This document shows, one piece after another, positions 51,305-60,193 of a stretch of 64,000 nt of DNA. Below the pieces are notes generated by a model. That model ran no database searches. It saw only the letters and a program-made list of their open reading frames with translations, and had not been told where the DNA came from. This DNA is from Pseudomonas anuradhapurensis. Its GTDB lineage: Bacteria > Pseudomonadota > Gammaproteobacteria > Pseudomonadales > Pseudomonadaceae. The stretch spans positions 1,995,001 to 2,059,000 of the forward strand of contig NZ_CP077097.1 in assembly GCF_014269225.2 (NCBI RefSeq). The letters are read 5' to 3'. Both the position numbers and the translations under genes were made by a program. How positions within the stretch are numbered: position 1 is the first letter of the stretch; every line of letters begins with the position of its first letter.

Positions 51305-51987
51305 CAGGCCTCCACCGGTGCCACCAGGCGGCCCGCGTCCAGGCGGATCTGGCGGCGGCAGCGCCGGGCCAGGCGTTCGTCATGGGTGACCAGCACCAAG
51401 GTGGTACCGCGTTCCTTGTTCAGCTCGAACAGCAGGTCGCTGATACGCTCGCCGGTATGGCTGTCGAGGTTGCCGGTCGGCTCGTCGGCGAACAGCACCG
51501 CCGGATGGGCGGCAAAGGCACGGGCAATGGCCACCCGCTGTTGTTCACCGCCCGACAGCTGGCGCGGGGTGTGGTTGAGGCGCTTGCCCAGGCCGACCCG
51601 TTCGAGCAGCGTGCGGGCTTGTTCCCGGGCATCGCGGCGGCCGTCCAGCTCCAGCGGCAGCATGACGTTTTCCAGGGCGTTGAGGCTGTCGAGCAGCTGG
51701 AACGACTGGAACACGAAACCCACATGTTCGGCGCGCACTCGCGCGCGCTGGTCTTCATCCAGCGGCCCCAGGTCGTGGCCGGCGAGGATGACCTTGCCGG
51801 CGCTGGGCTGGTCGAGCCCGGCGAGCAGGCCGAGCAGGGTCGACTTGCCCGAACCCGAGGCGCCGACGATGGCCAGGCTGTCGCCCTGGGCCAGGTCGAG
51901 GGACAGCGCCTGCAGGATGGTCAGGTCACCTTCCGCGCTGGGGACCACTTTGCTAAGGTTCTGCGCAACGAGAATGCTGGGGCCCAT
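51304..51987 (-). CDS. ybbA: ABC transporter ATPase (YbbA-like)
   Basis: This 227-residue LolD/MacB-type ATPase has Walker A GASGSGKST (near 42), signature LSGGEQQR (near 145) and Walker B VLFADEPTGNLD (near 165), the last typical of this class. It energises the adjacent YbbP-like permease. The start at 51987 faces the tesA start across only 10 bp. Confidence 0.9.
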   Translation of the reverse strand: MGPSILVAQNLSKVVPSAEGDLTILQALSLDLAQGDSLAIVGASGSGKSTLLGLLAGLDQPSAGKVILAGHDLGPLDEDQRARVRAEHVGFVFQSFQLLDSLNALENVMLPLELDGRRDAREQARTLLERVGLGKRLNHTPRQLSGGEQQRVAIARAFAAHPAVLFADEPTGNLDSHTGERISDLLFELNKERGTTLVLVTHDERLARRCRRQIRLDAGRLVAPVEA

Positions 51988-51997
51988 GGAGAATCCG

Positions 51998-52603
51998 ATG
52001 CGAGTGTGGTGGTTGAGTGCCGGTCTGGCCCTGTATTGCCTGGCCCAGAGCGCGGCGGCGGGAACGTTGCTGGTTGTCGGCGATAGTATCAGCGCCGGTT
52101 TCGGCCTGGATACCCGCCAGGGCTGGGTCTCCTTGTTGCAGACCCGCCTCAGGGACGAAGGTTTCGACGAACAGGTGGTCAACGCCTCGATCAGTGGCGA
52201 CACCAGTGCAGGTGGCCAGGCGCGGCTGCCGGCGCTGCTTGCAGCGCACAAGCCGAGCCTGGTGGTGCTGGAACTTGGCGGCAATGATGGCCTGCGCGGG
52301 CAGCCGACCGCGCAATTGCAACAAAATCTTGCCTCGATGATCGAAAGCGCACGCCAGGCCGGGGCCAAGGTGGTGTTGCTGGGCATGCGCCTGCCACCCA
52401 ATTACGGCGTGCGCTATACCACGGCCTTCGCCCAGGTGTATGAACAGCTGGCGGCGGAAAAACAGGTCCCGTTGGTGCCGTTTTTCCTCGAAGGGGTAGG
52501 CGGCGTGCCGGGCTTGATGCAGGCCGATGGTATCCACCCGGCCCAGGCCGCCCAGCAGCGCCTGCTGGAAAATGCCTGGCCGGCGATAAAACCCTTGCTG
52601 TGA
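51998..52603 (+). CDS. tesA: Periplasmic SGNH esterase/thioesterase I (TesA)
   Basis: This 201-residue protein has a signal peptide (RVWWLSAGLALYCLAQSAAA, cleavage near 21) and a SGNH hydrolase fold. The Ser block is GDSISAGFG (near 28), the Asn block is GGNDGLRG (near 92), and the Asp-His block is DGIHPAQAAQ (near 176). It acts as arylesterase, thioesterase or lysophospholipase in the periplasm. GGAG lies six bases before the ATG at 51998; an in-frame ATG at 51986 is an alternative. Divergence from ybbA is conserved in E. coli. Confidence 0.92.
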   Translation: MRVWWLSAGLALYCLAQSAAAGTLLVVGDSISAGFGLDTRQGWVSLLQTRLRDEGFDEQVVNASISGDTSAGGQARLPALLAAHKPSLVVLELGGNDGLRGQPTAQLQQNLASMIESARQAGAKVVLLGMRLPPNYGVRYTTAFAQVYEQLAAEKQVPLVPFFLEGVGGVPGLMQADGIHPAQAAQQRLLENAWPAIKPLL

Positions 52604-52661
52604 TGCTTTAAACGGCGCCGGCTTTCGGCTAATGTTGCGCCCCCCGTTTCGAGTGCCCCCG

Positions 52662-52952
52662 ATGCCGCGCCCTGCCTGGTCCTTGTATGCCTACCAACTG
52701 ATCGAGCCTGATGAGCAGCTCGACCTGTTCGCCTGCCAGGAAATCCGCGTCCATCTGGTGGCCCGCCAGCTGGAACTGGGCGTGCCGGTCGACCGTACCC
52801 TGTGCGGTGGCCTGCTGCCGGCGCAACCGCGCTGGTCGGGGGTGCCGCCCTCGATCTACCGCGACGGCCGCCTGTGCGACCTGTGCCGCGCCATCCTGGA
52901 TGCCCAGCGGCGCGGCATGCGCCCGGTGTGGCCGGAGCTGCAGAGCAGCTGA
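52662..52952 (+). CDS. Hypothetical protein with conserved cysteines
   Basis: This 96-residue soluble protein (or 106 residues from an ATG at 52632) has cysteines at FACQEI, TLCGGL and a CDLC pair in RLCDLCRAIL, suggesting metal binding or redox chemistry. There is no signal peptide. It follows tesA by 58 bp in the same direction and could share its transcript. I do not recognise a family. Confidence 0.65.
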   Translation: MPRPAWSLYAYQLIEPDEQLDLFACQEIRVHLVARQLELGVPVDRTLCGGLLPAQPRWSGVPPSIYRDGRLCDLCRAILDAQRRGMRPVWPELQSS

Positions 52953-53063
52953 GCGTGGCGCCTTTCATCATCTGAAACGCTTGCTTGCTGCCAACGCCTC
53001 CCGCTTGCGTCAGCACAGGTGTACAATCGATTCTCTTGACCCATCTTTCGAAGGATTTACCGG

Positions 53064-54041
53064 ATGTTGCCGCGCTTTCCTGCCGTCACCCGTAGCCTGT
53101 CCCTGGCCGCCCTGCTGGTAGCGGGCCCCGCTGCTGCGCTGGAGCTGCCACTGCCACCGCCCGGTGAAGACATCGTCGGCCAGGTGCATGTGATCAAGGC
53201 GAAGTACGAGGACACCTTCGCCGACATAGGCACCGCCAACGACCTCGGCTACCTGGAAATGATCGCTGCCAACCCGGGCGTGGACCCGTGGTTGCCGGGC
53301 GCCGGCACCGAAATCATCCTGCCGACCCGCTACATCCTGCCGCCTGGCCCGCGCGAGGGCATCGTCATCAACCTCGCCGAGTACCGTATGTACTACTTCC
53401 CGAAAGGGCAGAACGTGGTGCATACCTTCCCGCTGGGCATCGGTCGCGAGGGCTGGGGTTCGCCGATCGCCAACACCAAGATCACCGCCAAGACGCCGAA
53501 CCCGACCTGGACACCACCAGCGTCGATCCGCGCCGAGCACGCCGCTGACGGCGACATCCTGCCGAGCGTGGTACCGGCTGGCCCGGACAACCCGCTGGGG
53601 CCGTTCAAGTTCACCCTGGGCGTGCCGGGTTACCTGATTCATGGTTCGAACAAGAAGTTCGGCATCGGCATGCGTACCAGCCATGGTTGCTTCCGCATGC
53701 TCAACAACAATGTGCTGGAACTGTCGAAGATGGTGCCGGTGGGTACACCGGTACGCATCATCAATGAGCCTTACAAGTTCGGTATCAGTGGCGGCAAGGT
53801 CTATCTGGAGGCGCACACGCCGCTGGACGACCAGGGTAACCCGTCGGTGGTCGATAAACACACCGCTGTGATCAATGCCTTGCTCAAGCGTGAAGACTTG
53901 GCCAACAACCTGCGCATGAACTGGGATATGGTGCGCGATGTGGTGGCTGCCGAAGATGGCATGCCGGTGGAAATTGCCGTGCCCACCCAGGGCCAGGCTG
54001 GCGCGCCGATGGTCTCGAGCATTCCCGCCGAACTGCAATAG
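53064..54041 (+). CDS. L,D-transpeptidase (YkuD family)
   Basis: This 325-residue exported protein has a signal peptide (SLSLAALLVAGPAAA, cleavage near 25), a LysM-like segment (about 50-95) and a YkuD catalytic domain (about 97-235). The domain has HGSNKKFGIG and the active-site SHGCFRM (Cys near 210). It links 3-3 peptidoglycan stems or attaches outer-membrane lipoprotein to murein. The oprI lipoprotein gene lies convergent just downstream, which suggests it anchors that protein (inference). Confidence 0.9.
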   Translation: MLPRFPAVTRSLSLAALLVAGPAAALELPLPPPGEDIVGQVHVIKAKYEDTFADIGTANDLGYLEMIAANPGVDPWLPGAGTEIILPTRYILPPGPREGIVINLAEYRMYYFPKGQNVVHTFPLGIGREGWGSPIANTKITAKTPNPTWTPPASIRAEHAADGDILPSVVPAGPDNPLGPFKFTLGVPGYLIHGSNKKFGIGMRTSHGCFRMLNNNVLELSKMVPVGTPVRIINEPYKFGISGGKVYLEAHTPLDDQGNPSVVDKHTAVINALLKREDLANNLRMNWDMVRDVVAAEDGMPVEIAVPTQGQAGAPMVSSIPAELQ

Positions 54042-54061
54042 GGTAAATTGCGACACACCCG

Positions 54062-54090
54062 GGCCTGCCTTAGTGCAGGCCTTTTCGTTT
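54062..54090 (+). terminator. L,D-transpeptidase gene terminator
   Basis: GGCCTGC (54062-54068) and GCAGGCC (54075-54081) form a 7-bp stem followed by TTTTCGTTT, about 20 bases after the stop. Confidence 0.75.
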
Positions 54091-54121
54091 CCGCCTGGCA
54101 CGTTTGCCTGGTGCGCAGGCA

Positions 54122-54153
54122 ATAAAAAAGCCGACCCACAAGTGGGTCGGCTC
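54122..54153 (-). terminator. oprI terminator
   Basis: GCCGACCCAC (54130-54139) and GTGGGTCGGC (54142-54151) form a perfect 10-bp stem. On the minus strand it is followed by a T-rich run (complement of AATAAAAAA), 20 bases after the oprI stop. Confidence 0.88.
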
Positions 54154-54174
54154 CATAACAATCCGTGAGGATTA

Positions 54175-54426
54175 TTACTTGCGGCTGGCTTTGTCCAGCA
54201 TACGCAGAGCGCGCTCGTTGGCTTCGTCAGCGGTCTGCTGAGCCTTCTGAGCGGCTGCCAGTGCGTCGTCAGCCTTACGGTAGGCTTCGTCAGCACGAGC
54301 TTGAGCGCGAGCTGCTGCGTCTTCAGTCGCAGTCAGACGAGCTTCGGTTTCTTTGGATACGCTGCTGCAACCGGTAGCCAGAACTGCGGCCAGAGCCAGA
54401 GCAGAGAATTTCAGAACGTTGTTCAT
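54175..54426 (-). CDS. oprI: Major outer membrane lipoprotein OprI (Lpp-like)
   Basis: This 83-residue protein has lipobox LATGC with acylated C20 and then an uninterrupted helical heptad region rich in Ala, Glu and Asp (about 22-78). It ends in DKASRK, whose terminal lysine is the usual point of attachment to murein. Its codon use is strongly biased, as in highly expressed genes. RBS AAGGGGA precedes the ATG. The convergent L,D-transpeptidase is a plausible attachment enzyme. Confidence 0.94.
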   Translation of the reverse strand: MNNVLKFSALALAAVLATGCSSVSKETEARLTATEDAAARAQARADEAYRKADDALAAAQKAQQTADEANERALRMLDKASRK

Positions 54427-54493
54427 CGTGTTCCCCTTCAAGGACTTTCTATTAAATAGCCATCTCTCGGAAAAGAGAAACTGGCCGGCGTAC

Positions 54494-54521
54494 ATAGTAC
54501 CCATTACTTGTAGTAAGTAAA
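54494..54521 (-). promoter_or_regulatory. Candidate oprI promoter
   Basis: On the minus strand TTTACT (54516-54521) and TACTAT (54494-54499) are spaced by 16 bp, giving a leader of about 60 nt before the ATG. The AT-rich tract around 54540-54550 upstream could be an UP element. This lies in the 508-bp gap 54427-54934, which also holds the next promoter. Confidence 0.45.
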
Positions 54522-54765
54522 CTGACTAAGCGCAAGAACTGCAAAAAAAATGTTGCTTGACGCCGTCCTGACAAGATTCGCGGCAGGCACTGAGTAAAAA
54601 ACGCGCAGGGCGCGCAAGCGTTTGTACTACGGTAACTTTTTTGCTGAACTAACGGTGACTTTAACTGTCCTTCAGCGTCTTAAGCCCTAGTACATCCGGT
54701 GGCTTGCCGGCATGCGGCCAAGAGTCGCTGTGGCTGAAATTTCGCCATTTTTAACCGCCACCACC

Positions 54766-54795
54766 TTGAGCAATCCCGCTCGCGGCGCCTACTAT
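54766..54795 (+). promoter_or_regulatory. Candidate promoter of the GNAT gene
   Basis: TTGAGC (54766-54771) and TACTAT (54790-54795) are spaced by 18 bp. Transcription would start about 130 bases before the ATG at 54935. The leader contains the perfect 14-bp palindrome ACGATTGCAATCGT at 54819-54832. Confidence 0.5.
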
Positions 54796-54934
54796 CTTGT
54801 GAGTGCCAGAGGATCCGAACGATTGCAATCGTCCAGTGGTCGAAGGGGCAACAGGTGGCGTAGAGCATTCTGTGCCGGATAAACCACCATCGGTTAAGGT
54901 ATGGGTCTGCCGAGAAGACCTGCGAGGAGTAGTG

Positions 54935-55216
54935 ATGAGCGAAGCGCTGACCATCCACCATGACCAGGCCGGTCATCAGTTCGAGACCAACGTGGACGGT
55001 CATCGTGCCTATCTGACGTACATGGATCTGGGCAAGCAGACGCTGGACATCTATCGCACCTTCGTGCCCAACGCCCTGCGCGGTCGCGGTATTGCAGCCG
55101 CCCTGACTGAACGGGCCCTGGAATATGCCGAACAGATGGGCTACACGGTGATTCCGTCCTGCTCGTATGTGGAGCGCTACATGGAGCGCCAACAGCGGCA
55201 TTCCAGCAAGGTCTGA
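54935..55216 (+). CDS. Small GNAT family N-acetyltransferase (YjdJ-like)
   Basis: This 93-residue protein is a minimal GNAT of the COG2388/YjdJ type. The acetyl-CoA pyrophosphate loop reads NALRGRGIAAALTERALEYA (about 45-65) and is followed by the family C-terminal PSCSYVERYME with a conserved cysteine. GAGGAG lies six bases before the ATG. The substrate is unknown; some relatives modify metabolites and not proteins. Confidence 0.85.
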   Translation: MSEALTIHHDQAGHQFETNVDGHRAYLTYMDLGKQTLDIYRTFVPNALRGRGIAAALTERALEYAEQMGYTVIPSCSYVERYMERQQRHSSKV

Positions 55217-55225
55217 TTCTGTAAA

Positions 55226-55293
55226 AAAGACGGGGCCGCTTCACGCCCCATCACCGGGTTGCCGGCGATGGGGCGTGAAGCGGCCCCGTCTTT
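55226..55293. terminator. Bidirectional terminator built from a REP-like unit
   Basis: Arms of 27 bases (55226-55252 and 55267-55293) pair perfectly, with A-run and T-run at the outer ends, and a further CCGG/CCGG pairing in the loop. It lies between the convergent GNAT and DAHP synthase genes. The core GATGGGGCG-GAAGCGGCCCC is the same unit as in the repeat at 59270-59371. Confidence 0.88.
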
Positions 55294-55298
55294 GTGTA

Positions 55299-56375
55299 TC
55301 AGCCGCGCTTACGCTGCGGCAGCACATCCTTCAGCTTGGCGCGCATGCTGCGCAGAGCCTTCTCGGTAGCCGTCCAGTCGATGCAGGCATCGGTGATCGA
55401 TACACCATACTGCAGCTCGTCCAGGTTCTTGGGAATCGACTGGCAACCCCAATTCAGGTGGCTCTCTACCATCAGGCCGATGATCGACTGGTTGCCTTCG
55501 AGGATCTGATTGGCAACGTTTTCCATCACCAGCGGTTGCAGGGCCGGGTCCTTGTTGGAGTTGGCGTGGCTGCAGTCGACCATGATGTTGGCCTTGATCC
55601 TGGCCTTGGCCAGGTCCTGCTCGCACAGGGCCACGCTGACCGAGTCGTAGTTCGGCTTGCCGTTGCCGCCGCGCAGCACCACGTGACCGTACGGGTTGCC
55701 CTTGGTGGTGACGATCGACACGCCGCCTTCCTGGTTGATGCCGAGGAAGCGGTGCGGCTTGGACACCGACTGCAAGGCATTGATGGCAACGGTCAGGCCG
55801 CCATCGGTGCCGTTCTTGAAGCCGACCGCCGAAGACAGGCCCGAGGCCATCTCGCGGTGGGTCTGCGATTCGGTGGTGCGGGCACCGATCGCCGACCAGC
55901 TGATCAGGTCCTGCAGGTATTGCGGGGAGATCGGGTCGAGCGCTTCGGTGGCGGTCGGCAGGCCCATTTCGGCCAGGTCCAGCAGCAGTTTGCGGCCGAT
56001 GTGCAGGCCATCCTGGATCTTGAACGAGTCATCCAGGTACGGGTCGTTGATCAGGCCTTTCCAGCCGACGGTGGTGCGCGGTTTTTCGAAATAAACGCGC
56101 ATGACCAGGTACAGCGTGTCGGACACCTCCTCGGCCAGTAGCTTGAGGCGTTCGGCGTACTCGTGGGCCGCCTTGATGTCGTGGATGGAGCAAGGGCCGA
56201 CCACGACGAACAGGCGATGGTCCTTGCCGTCGAGAATATTGCGCACCACTTCACGGCCGGCAGTCACGGTCTGCAGGGCCTTGGCGCTGAGGGGGATTTC
56301 CTTCTTCAGCTGATCGGGGGTGATCAGCGTCTCGTTGGAGGCAACGTTCAAGTCATCGATCGGTAAATCAGCCAT
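55299..56375 (-). CDS. aroF: 3-deoxy-7-phosphoheptulonate synthase, class I (DAHP synthase)
   Basis: This 358-residue enzyme has the class I AroFGH length. The PEP-binding VVGPCSIHDIKAAHEYA lies at about 60-76, KPRTTVGWKGLINDP at about 100-115, and the metal-binding MVDCSHANSNKDP at about 265-277. It makes DAHP from PEP and erythrose 4-phosphate, the first step of the shikimate pathway. The isozyme (Tyr-, Phe- or Trp-sensitive) is not certain, so the symbol is provisional. The start at 56375 (MADLPIDDLNV) gives the family N-terminus. Confidence 0.93.
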   Translation of the reverse strand: MADLPIDDLNVASNETLITPDQLKKEIPLSAKALQTVTAGREVVRNILDGKDHRLFVVVGPCSIHDIKAAHEYAERLKLLAEEVSDTLYLVMRVYFEKPRTTVGWKGLINDPYLDDSFKIQDGLHIGRKLLLDLAEMGLPTATEALDPISPQYLQDLISWSAIGARTTESQTHREMASGLSSAVGFKNGTDGGLTVAINALQSVSKPHRFLGINQEGGVSIVTTKGNPYGHVVLRGGNGKPNYDSVSVALCEQDLAKARIKANIMVDCSHANSNKDPALQPLVMENVANQILEGNQSIIGLMVESHLNWGCQSIPKNLDELQYGVSITDACIDWTATEKALRSMRAKLKDVLPQRKRG

Positions 56376-56605
56376 CGTGTTACTCGTCAGGTCACGGTGC
56401 CGGCCGCCAACTATCCCCGTGCGGCCCAGCAGCAAGAATAATCGCAGCGGGGAGCCGAACCTTAGCGCGTTACAGGTGGCGCGACAATGGGCTGGGCCCC
56501 GTCCGTGTGGGGTTTTTCCGAGATGGCGGGTGTTTGCCGCAAACAGGCTGCCCAGCGCTGCGCAACCTGTGTAAAAAGAAGCCTGACTTTTATCGGGAGA
56601 TCGGC

Positions 56606-57553
56606 ATGCATTCGTATACCCCACGTATCGGCATTATCGGCAGTGGCGCCATCGGCGGCTTCTATGGGTTGATGCTGGCCCGGGCCGGCTGTGATGTGCA
56701 TTTTCTGTTGCGCAGCGAGTACGACGTTGTCCGTGAGCGTGGGGTGACCCTGGAGAGTGCCGTGCACGGCACCCTGCAGATCAACGTGCAGGCCTATGCC
56801 AGTGCCGCCGACATGCCGCCGTGCGACTGGCTGCTGGTGGGGGCCAAGGCTACCAGCAATGACCAGTTGGCGCCGTTGATCGTGCAGGCCGCGGCCCCTG
56901 GCGCCAAGGTTGTGCTGCTGCAGAACGGCCTGGGCGTGGAAGAGCAGCTGCGGCCGGCGTTGCGCAATGACATGCACCTGCTTGGCGGCCTGTGTTTCAT
57001 CTGCGTCAACCGCCAGGCGCCCGGCGTGATCCGTCACCAGGCGCTTGGCGCGGTCAACCTTGGCTATCACAGTGGCCCGGCCAGTGATGGCGGTGCCGCG
57101 CTGGTCGAGGAAGGCGCGGCGCTGTTCCGCGCTGCGGGCATCGATTCGCAGGCCATGCCCGACCTGGCCCAGGCGCGCTGGCAGAAGCTGGTCTGGAACG
57201 TGCCGTATAACGGCCTGTCGGTGCTGCTTGCTGCCAGCACCACGGCGCTGATGAGCGACAGCCACAGCCGTGCCCTGATCCAGGCGTTGATGGGCGAGGT
57301 GGTGCAGGGCGCTGCGGCATGTGGCCATGTGTTGCCCGCGGGCTATGCCGAGCACCTGTTGCAGGTGACCGAGCGTATGCCCGATTACTGGCCCAGCATG
57401 TACCACGACCACGTGCACAAGCGCCGGCTGGAGTTGCAGGCCATCTATGCCGAGCCATTGGCCCAGGCCCGTGCCGCAGGCTGCCGCTTGCCGCGCATGG
57501 AAATGCTGTACCAGGCGCTGGCCTTCATCGACCGCAGCGGGCAGGCCGGCTAA
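56606..57553 (+). CDS. Putative 2-dehydropantoate 2-reductase (ketopantoate reductase family)
   Basis: This 315-residue protein has an N-terminal Rossmann motif GIIGSGAIGGFYGLML (about 8-23), the conserved QNGLGVEEQL (about 108-117), the catalytic lysine in ARWQKLVWNVPYN (about 190-202), and a C-terminal helical domain ending in substrate-binding contacts. The family reduces ketopantoate with NADPH in CoA synthesis, but Pseudomonas often has several paralogues with other substrates. GGGAG precedes the ATG. Confidence 0.85.
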   Translation: MHSYTPRIGIIGSGAIGGFYGLMLARAGCDVHFLLRSEYDVVRERGVTLESAVHGTLQINVQAYASAADMPPCDWLLVGAKATSNDQLAPLIVQAAAPGAKVVLLQNGLGVEEQLRPALRNDMHLLGGLCFICVNRQAPGVIRHQALGAVNLGYHSGPASDGGAALVEEGAALFRAAGIDSQAMPDLAQARWQKLVWNVPYNGLSVLLAASTTALMSDSHSRALIQALMGEVVQGAAACGHVLPAGYAEHLLQVTERMPDYWPSMYHDHVHKRRLELQAIYAEPLAQARAAGCRLPRMEMLYQALAFIDRSGQAG

Positions 57554-57656
57554 GGCGCTGCGGGCCGGGCTGGCAGTGCGCCGGACGGCAAGGCATGCCT
57601 GCGGGGCGCTGCTAAGCTGAAGCTTGCTCTGCCGTAGCGGCAGTCGAGGAGGTCGA

Positions 57657-58154
57657 ATGATCCGCGCCATGCTGTACGCCACTGACCTCGGTGTCTACGC
57701 CCCTTTTGTCATGCAGCACGCACTGGCGCTGGCGCGTACCTTCGGTGCCGAGTTGTATGTGATCCATGCGGTGGAACCGATGGGGCAGTTCGCCGAATCG
57801 CTGCTGCAAAGCTACCTCGATGAGCAGACGCTCGACCAACTGCACAGCCAGGGGGTGAACACGGTAATGGCTAACATCGAGCAGCGTGTGCTGGAGAATT
57901 TTCGCGACGAGCTGGGCGAAGCGGCCGACCTGGCGCTGATCAAGGCGGTGCGGGTACGCCAGGGCGACCCGGCGCAGGTGATCCTCGACCAGGCGCAGCG
58001 GCTGAGTGTCGACCTGCTGATTTTCGGTAGCCACAGTGCCGGTGCGGGCGTGGACGTGCCCTTGGGGCGTACGGCGGTGCGGCTGCTGCAACTGTCGCCG
58101 GTGCCGGTGTACATGGTGCCATTGGCGCAGCATTTGGGGCGTAGGAAAGCATGA
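57657..58154 (+). CDS. Universal stress protein family
   Basis: This 165-residue single UspA domain has the strand MLYATDLGVYAPFVMQHALALARTF at the N-terminus (first Asp near 10). The C-terminal nucleotide-binding-type loop reads GSHSAGAGVDVPLGRTAVRLLQ (about 127-148), with G-x2-G-x9-G spacing like ATP-binding members. Role inferred: stress survival. GAGGAGG lies six bases before the ATG. Confidence 0.88.
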   Translation: MIRAMLYATDLGVYAPFVMQHALALARTFGAELYVIHAVEPMGQFAESLLQSYLDEQTLDQLHSQGVNTVMANIEQRVLENFRDELGEAADLALIKAVRVRQGDPAQVILDQAQRLSVDLLIFGSHSAGAGVDVPLGRTAVRLLQLSPVPVYMVPLAQHLGRRKA

Positions 58155-58194
58155 AGGTGGCCGTAGGCCATTTCCCGGGGTATGTAACAAAATA

Positions 58195-58216
58195 GTTCTA
58201 GATTTATTTCCAGAAC
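58195..58216. promoter_or_regulatory. Inverted repeat upstream of cysB
   Basis: GTTCT (58195-58199) and AGAAC (58212-58216) are separated by 12 bases in an AT-rich stretch that also contains TATAGTTATATATC (possible -10). It lies 67 to 88 bases upstream of the cysB ATG. A CysB autoregulatory site is one explanation. Confidence 0.35.
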
Positions 58217-58222
58217 CACTAA

Positions 58223-59257
<1,035 letters not shown>

Positions 59258-59269
59258 TTCGAGGCTGTC

Positions 59270-59371
59270 GGGGCCGCTTTGCGCCCCATCGCGACACAAG
59301 GCCGCTCCTACAGGGGCATGCGATAACCTGTAGAGGCGGCCTTGGGTCGCGATGGGGCGCGAAGCGGCCCC
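59270..59371. repeat. REP-like inverted repeat pair, family A
   Basis: Imperfect inverted copies of about 44 bases (59270-59313 and 59328-59371) contain CGACACAAGGCCGCTCCTAC and its reverse. The unit is that seen at 751-887 and 61637-61757. It fills the gap between the convergent cysB and cysH genes. Confidence 0.8.
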
Positions 59372-59378
59372 GGCACTT

Positions 59379-60113
59379 TCACGCCTTGGTAATCAGGTTG
59401 CCTGCGTGTAACCCGCATTCCTTCTGGGTCGACTCCTCCCACCACCAGCGCCCCTCGCGCTCATGCTGGTTCGGCAGCACCGGCCGGGTGCAGGGTTCGC
59501 AGCCGATGCTGATGAAGCCGCGCTCATGCAAGCTGTTGTAAGGCAGTTCGAGCATGCGGATATAACCCCATACCTCTTCGCTGGTCATCTGCGCCAGCGG
59601 GTTGAACTTGTACAAGGTGCGCTCGGGGGTAGAGAAGGCGCTGTCGATTTCCAGTGCCGCTACCTGGCTGCGGGTGCCCGGGCTCTGGTCGCGCCGCTGG
59701 CCGGTGGCCCAGGCGCTCACGGTCGCCAGCTTGCGCCGCAGCGGCTCTATCTTGCGGATGCCGCAGCACTCGCCGTGGCCGTCCTTGTAGAAGCTGAACA
59801 GGCCCTTTTCCTTGACGAACGGGTCGAGCTTGGCGCGGTCGGGGCTGAGGATTTCGATCGGCAGGTTGTACTGCTCGCGCACCTGGTCGATGAACCGGTA
59901 GGTCTCCGGGTGCAGGCGGCCGGTGTCGAGGCTGAACACCTTGACCTGTTTGTTCAGCTTCCAGGCCATGTCGACCAGCACCACGTCCTCGGCGCCGCTG
60001 AAGGAAATCCACAGGTCATCGCCGAAGTGCTCGAAGGCGAGCTTGAGGATGTCCTGCGGGGACTTGTTGGCGTAGGTCGCGGCCAGGGCGGCGACGTCGA
60101 AGGGTTGGCTCAT
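59379..60113 (-). CDS. cysH: Assimilatory adenylylsulfate (APS) reductase
   Basis: This 244-residue PAPS-reductase family protein carries the cysteine set of the iron-sulfur APS reductases: C116-C117, C205 and C208 for a [4Fe-4S] cluster, and the catalytic Cys in KECGLH (C233). The PP-loop SFSGAEDV is near 37. It reduces APS to sulfite with thioredoxin. The start at 60113 matches the family. pabB lies 80 bp upstream on the same strand. The E. coli type, lacking the cluster, uses PAPS; this one should use APS. Confidence 0.94.
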   Translation of the reverse strand: MSQPFDVAALAATYANKSPQDILKLAFEHFGDDLWISFSGAEDVVLVDMAWKLNKQVKVFSLDTGRLHPETYRFIDQVREQYNLPIEILSPDRAKLDPFVKEKGLFSFYKDGHGECCGIRKIEPLRRKLATVSAWATGQRRDQSPGTRSQVAALEIDSAFSTPERTLYKFNPLAQMTSEEVWGYIRMLELPYNSLHERGFISIGCEPCTRPVLPNQHEREGRWWWEESTQKECGLHAGNLITKA

Positions 60114-60193
60114 CAGGCGGTTTCCATCTTGGCTGTGGCGCTGTGCGCTCGTAATGGGCTGATGGTAACAAAAAATGGCGGGGTAGACGCCGG

